From Sabellastarte sp. h YS-2021 (lineage: Eukaryota; Annelida; Polychaeta; Sabellida; Sabellidae), in the NCBI GenBank assembly GCA_964017235.1, contig OZ024930.1:25734614-25798613 (forward strand): a stretch of DNA of 64,000 nucleotides, read 5' to 3'. The notes below the pieces were generated by a model, which saw nothing but the letters and a program-made list of their open reading frames with translations, did not search any database and was not told the DNA's origin. The position numbers were made by a program, and so were the translations under genes. Shown here one piece after another: positions 59,205 through 64,000 of the stretch. Position 1 is the first letter of the stretch. The number at the start of each line of letters is the position of its first letter.

Positions 59205-60873
59205 TGATTTACTCAACAGTGAGAACCTGAAAGTAGCTATTGCTCAGCTATGCCATGACATAGAGGTCTGCAATTTCACTATGTTATAGCTGACCAAAAA
59301 TTCTGTGAATAACATATTTAACAAATTACTCTAAATGTAATAGTTTTCAAGTTACAACTGATTTACTCAACAGTGAGAACCTCAAAGGAACTATTACTCA
59401 GCTATGCAATGAGCTACATGTCTGAAATTTTACTATGTTATAGCTAACCCAAAAGTAGGTGAACAACATATTTAAGCAAACTACTGTAAATGCAATAGTT
59501 TTCAAGCTACAACTGATTTACTCAATAGTGAGAACCTGAAAATAGCTATTGCTCCGCTATGCCATGAGCTATAGGTCTGTAATTTCACTATGTTATAGCT
59601 GACCCAAAAGTAGGTGAACAATATATTTTAACAAAATACTCCAAATGCAATATTTTTCAAGTTATAGCTGATTTACTCAACAGTCAGTACCTGAGAATAG
59701 CTATTGCTCAGTTGTGCCATGAGCTATAGGTCTATAATTTCACTATGTTATAGCTGACCCAAAAGTAGCTGAATAACATATTTGCACAAATTTCTGTAAA
59801 TGCAATAGTTTTCCAATTATAACTGATTTACTCAACAGTAAGAACTTCAAAGTAGCTATTACTCAGCTATGAAATGAGCCACAGGTCTGAAACTTCACTA
59901 TGTTATAGCTGACCCCAAAATAGGTGAATAACATATTGAAACAAAATACTCTAAATGCAATAGTTTTCAAGTTATAAGTGATTTACTCAACAGTGATAAC
60001 CTAAAAGTAGCTATTACTCAGCTATGCCATGAGCTACAGGTCTGAAATTTTACTATGTTATAGCTGACCCACAAGTAGCTGAATAACATATTTATACGAA
60101 ATTCTCTAAATGCAATAGTTTTCAAGTTATAAGCGATTTACTCAACAGTGATAACCTAAAAGTAGCTATTACTCAGCTATGCCATGAGCTACAGGTCTGA
60201 AATTTCACTATGTTATAGTTGGCCCAAAAGTAGCTGAATAACATATTTATACGAAATTCTCTAAATGCAATAGTTTTTAAGTTACAAGTGATTTTACTCA
60301 TAATGGAAGTTACTGAAAAGCCCAAAAGTAGCTATTACTCACTTAGCTATTGAGACAGACACCCAACTTACTCACCATATTGTAGCTATGAAAAAAGTAG
60401 CTGAACAACATATTTTCACAAAATGCTGTAAATGCAACACTTTTGAAGTTATAAGTGATTTAGTGCATGATTTCATGAATTTTAATGCATTAAAAATTAT
60501 TAAAAAAATTTATTAAAAAAAATTAAGACAGATCCAGGTCTCATACTCACACAAGAGAATCTACCTCTGGCCTAGTACATATATGCAAGATATGAGAGAA
60601 ATCCCTGCAATAGTCACTGAGAAAATTGTGATAAAAAGTTGAAATTTTCACACTTTTGGTGGGGGTACCCCCCTTGTAATGTCTCTAGCAAACAGACGAA
60701 CAGACAGATTTGCATGCCTTGAACAATTTTTCATCCTCGATAGATAAGGTATCTTTTAAAAAAAACAGCATGTCTCTAGGCCTTGTAGTTTTGGAGAAGA
60801 AGTTGTTCAAGCGGACGCCCACGCCGCAGAGTGATGACATAATGTCAGCTGACTGACAAGTCAGCTGACATAA

Positions 60874-63626
60874 AAAGTTGGCTTCTTATTCAATTTTGGT
60901 TAACAATGGAGTATTACCAGCTGGTCAATTTTACCCTTTTTTCTGCTATACAAAGCACACAGATTCATGTTGATAAATGTGATACAACCAAAGTTGATGC
61001 ATAAATCAACTGGCACATGTTGTTACAACTACTTGAATATCTTCACATAAATACTGAAAATACCACAATAAGAGTACACCAGAGTCTGAACAGAAAGATT
61101 TGTTTTTATATTTACCAGTATTTTTTTCCTAATTGCCCATAAATTAATACAACTTACCTGGCATAGAAGCTTTAGTAAAAACTTAAAGTGGATTAGTCTC
61201 TGTGCACAGAAACCAAACCATTTCGTATTTTAGAGGCAGAAACAAGATTTCAGGTCTATTTGATTTAAAGCACCTAGTTTAAGTCTCTAACATTAATAAT
61301 GGCATTACATTTCAGGTCAAATTGGGTGTCTACATCCCTTTTAAATGGCTAAAAATTGTATTTCAATATCCTCACTATTACCTGGTGTTGAAGTTTTTAT
61401 ACACTTGTGTATACAGGTAGATACAGGTGTATCGGCGACGCTCCACAGTACCCACCAACAAAGGTGTGTCATCATTTACTAACATTTGTTCCGAGTAAGG
61501 CATATCCATGATTGGGACACTTAGATTCCGCAGATATACATTCACTGATCATGCTCATTTAAACCGAATTTAATGCCTTTCTTAACACAGGCTTTAATAA
61601 ATTTAAACTGGCTTCAGTACCTTTAAATTGGATTTACAACCTTCAGATTGGCTTTGTTGGCTTTATAATCATTTTATATTGGATTTACATTGTTTGCTAC
61701 ATTTCAAATGGATTTAATACCTTTAAATTGGCTTTAATATCCTTTAATTAATAAGGAAACCAACAAATACAAAATTATAATGGTCACTCAAATTTTCAAT
61801 TTCTCCAGTTTACTTCTAGTTGTACAATAGAAACATTTTCTTATTGATCTGACACCATGCCCACTTGTACCTCCATCTGAATTCTACTGTTTCTAAATCA
61901 TACAAAGTCTGGGTTATGTTTTGAATCCTCAAGCAAGAGTACTTTATATGTCAGACAATTCACTTTTGCCCAGAACGAAGCATGGCTCCCATATGATTCA
62001 CAAATTACTTAATTTTGTTGTCACCATGGTCCTTTAACTTTTTTTCTATAACATATCAAACTGACTAAACTAATTTTGTAAATAGAGTTTGTTCATTTGA
62101 AGCTGATATTCCAAATGCTTCTAGTTTCATGTTGACTAACAGAGAACTGTGTCAGAAAACTGGTTCATACTAAAGCACATTGATGAACTAGCCAAATGTT
62201 CACGTCCAGCTTTGTGATGCAAGTGCATATGTGTAAATATGTACAGATCAATGAAGTCTACTTTTTTTTATAAAAACATCCTTATTGACAAAACTTTAAA
62301 ATAGATGCTAGTTGGATCATATGAGCATTGAATAACTGGTCATTAATAATTATATCACTAGAAGACCATTTATTTGTGTCACTTCAAAATTCATTCTTTT
62401 TAAAAATGGTTTAAATACTGCTGACAATGCAATTATTTGGTTCTCCTTCACTTATCATTAATGATATATGCAGTATAACATATAGTCCAGGGAAATTGTT
62501 AGTACATTATGAGAGTTTGTGGGCCATCAATAGAGTGATATCACATCATCTGTCTATTATCCCGCCCACATGTGCCTCAGAGGTTTTTTAAAGTGTAGGT
62601 GTATCCTGAATAAACAGACTTGGACTGGTACATCAATGCTATGAGAGCAACATATATAAAAATATGCAATGGTACATAAAGCTTGCCACGCCAAGTAAGT
62701 CAGTTTAAATTATGGGATATCCTCATCCAATTTGTAGATTTGTAAGTTTCTATGACTACCTTTAGCCATCCTTCCAATTTATTATAGACTTTCAAGGAAT
62801 TTGGCTTGATGTTGCTTATCTGAACATGTCATCATAGAGACTTTTTAATTTCTTATTCAATTCACCATTTGATCAGTTTTTTTTCTGTTATTCCTTCATC
62901 TCCATTATATTACAGGACTTACTCAACGATAAATAAAAACTTTAGCCTGGAAGAGCATAAAAACATTTGTCATAATCCTCCTTTTTGAGACAGAACTACA
63001 CTATTTTTTATCATTTCATTATATCTATAACCTAAACACACTTTCACTTCAAACAATAATGAGTTTGGATTTTAATCTCTCTTCCTGGTTATAAAGAGTG
63101 TGTAAGAAAACATTTCTATCTTCAGATAAATGACAGTACCTACATGCTACATGACACTCCATGAGAAACAGTTATAAAACAGTGCCCAAAAGTAATATTA
63201 TGATCAATGGCTTCTTTTAGTGTGGCAATATATAGAGTTAATGTTTAATTCATCAATAGTTTTCTTATATAATGTATACTGAGAGATCTAAGGACAAAAA
63301 CCAGAGAGAAAAACCTGGGGTGTGTTTTTGAAGGCACAGTCACAATTATGACCATGTTATCACAAGTCAAAAGAAGTTTGCTTTGTGGACCAATAAGGAG
63401 AATAAAATAAAAAGACAAGTAGATAGTGAAGGTCCTCTGTGCTTATTATATAGCAAATGTCTATAGACACTGGGAGCTGGCTGTACACACAGCCTTTCAA
63501 AAGGCTCCATCTTCATTATTTTGTTAAAGCCTTTAACATATTCACAGCCTATGCTTGGGACCTAGTTTTGATATAATTTATTAAATGTCCTTTCAGCAAA
63601 TTGTTCATATAACGATGGGTAGATAC
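60874..63626. other. No gene or element recognised
   Basis: AT-rich. About 61560-61750 has a loose tandem pattern (AAATTGG(A/C)TTTA(A/C) with ACCTT) of roughly 20-bp spacing, read as a decayed minisatellite. One strong donor-like site (GCCAG|GTAAGT on the minus strand, near 61158) follows a 42-bp segment with a good acceptor, but its short frame matches nothing I know. Probably the upstream intron of MAGI. Confidence 0.4.
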
Positions 63627-64000
63627 TAAGGCTGTGACTTCGTTAGAAAAACGACAACAGGTATTCGCCTCGAAAGAACCAATCCAAATTTGGGCAACCG
63701 TGTTTTAGTTGTCACCCAGTGGAAGTTTCAGAGAATCAAATATGGCGGATGATGTAAAAAAACGTTATGAAAATAATGTTAAATATCTGTATAAATAAGG
63801 AAAATTATGTGAAAAACTAATATCAGTTAAAGAAATCTGACAGAACACTACTTGTACCCATAACTTCATAGGGAGAAGCCAGCGTGCTATCACGCTGACA
63901 CTATTCTCAAGGGGCTGTTTGACTTCTGATAAAATCACTTTACCACAAAAGCTAAATTGACATTATAAACCTACTTCTGCATTCAATATAGAGCCTAACT
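63627..64000. mobile_element. hAT-like MITE, TAGGGGTG family, copy 5 (right end outside window)
   Basis: Begins TAAGGCTGTGACTTCG after GTAGATAC and contains AAATATGGCGGATGATG and short inverted GC stretches like the other copies. Members are 368-394 bp, so the other end is expected within about 20 bases beyond the window edge. Confidence 0.6.

Larger units (their letters stand above)
54887..60873 (+). mobile_element. Family 3 HINE/pearl-like element, copy 2, split by family 2 copy 2
   Basis: Same ends as copy 1, with the 3' palindrome at 60843-60870. The element proper is 54887-55927 plus 59205-60873. It keeps a segment missing from copy 1 (about 55690-55920), with GGCGGCCATCTTG and CTGCGGCTATCCAGTGG. 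The family 2 insertion lies in ..GATACAA|TGATTTAC.., a site present uninterrupted in copy 1 near 42400. No ORF; arrays are of the 148-bp (55150-55745) and 153-bp (59205-60470) types. Confidence 0.85.

Noticed and set aside
61159..61200. 42-bp segment with CTGTGCACAG acceptor and GCCAG|GTAAGT donor as an upstream MAGI exon
   Set aside because: Splice sites look good, but the single open frame (RLIHFKFLLKLLCQ) does not resemble the guanylate kinase or linker region. Not enough to call.
62915..62945. Short minus-strand segment with strong acceptor and GTAAGT donor reading LKFLFIV before a split Asp, considered as the first half of WW1
   Set aside because: It is only about 28 bp, lacks the conserved Trp and the LP..W motif, and could not supply half a WW domain.

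Overview
The window is AT-rich animal nuclear DNA with spliced genes, long introns and many transposon copies. It is probably from a lophotrochozoan and plausibly a bivalve mollusc. That guess rests on a DIRS-type retrotransposon and on pearl-like elements carrying internal tandem repeats; nothing in the window fixes the species.

Gene content. One host gene, read on the minus strand, spans most of the window: a MAGI family scaffold (membrane-associated guanylate kinase, inverted, with WW and PDZ domains). Ten exons form a chain of compatible splice phases: 51505-51587 (second half of WW1), 36841-about 37422 (long linker), 31554-31611 and 30571-30635 (WW2), 28331-28399 (linker), 27117-27230, 26676-26762 and 14999-15579 (PDZ1, then PDZ2), and 11891-11966 and 9087-9200 (linker before the next PDZ). 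An eleventh exon-like segment at 53026-53133 encodes another WW second half. The N-terminal PDZ0 and guanylate kinase exons, the first half of WW1 and the later PDZ exons were not found and probably lie outside the window. No rRNA, intact tRNA, CRISPR or bacterial-type feature was seen.

Mobile DNA. Positions 1 to about 2.9 kb are the 5' part of a DIRS-like retrotransposon on the minus strand: a gag-like ORF and the start of reverse transcriptase. The rest of the mobile DNA is dominated by four non-autonomous element families that share one architecture: a C(T/A)AG-like 5' tip, a 5' hairpin, a subterminal motif, internal tandem repeats, a GC-rich tract, and a 3' palindrome that repeats the subterminal motif. 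This resembles Helentron-associated elements (HINE, bivalve 'pearl'). Family 1 is at 3466-7890 and 16192-21541, family 2 at 15718-24326 and 55928-59204, family 3 at 41301-44386 and 54887-60873, and family 4 (reverse orientation) at 12884-13918. They are nested: family 1 sits inside family 2, family 2 inside family 3, and family 1 inside a hAT-like MITE. Uninterrupted copies elsewhere in the window serve as empty sites and show insertion between A and T without target duplication.

Smaller repeats include a hAT-like MITE family with TAGGGGTG ends and near-perfect 8-bp target duplications (9333, 13938, 29529, 50827, and 63627 running off the edge), a second hAT-like MITE (3192-7992 and 53812-54184), a CAGGGGCTGG-ended element (49940-50656), tRNA-derived SINE heads and several minisatellites. 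The most interesting points are the shared design and nesting of the four families, homologous satellite monomers in families 1 and 3, a GILK...RVTF pair in the MAGI linker that looks like a PP1 docking module, an extra WW-half exon, and tandem copies of an exon's 3' splice site.
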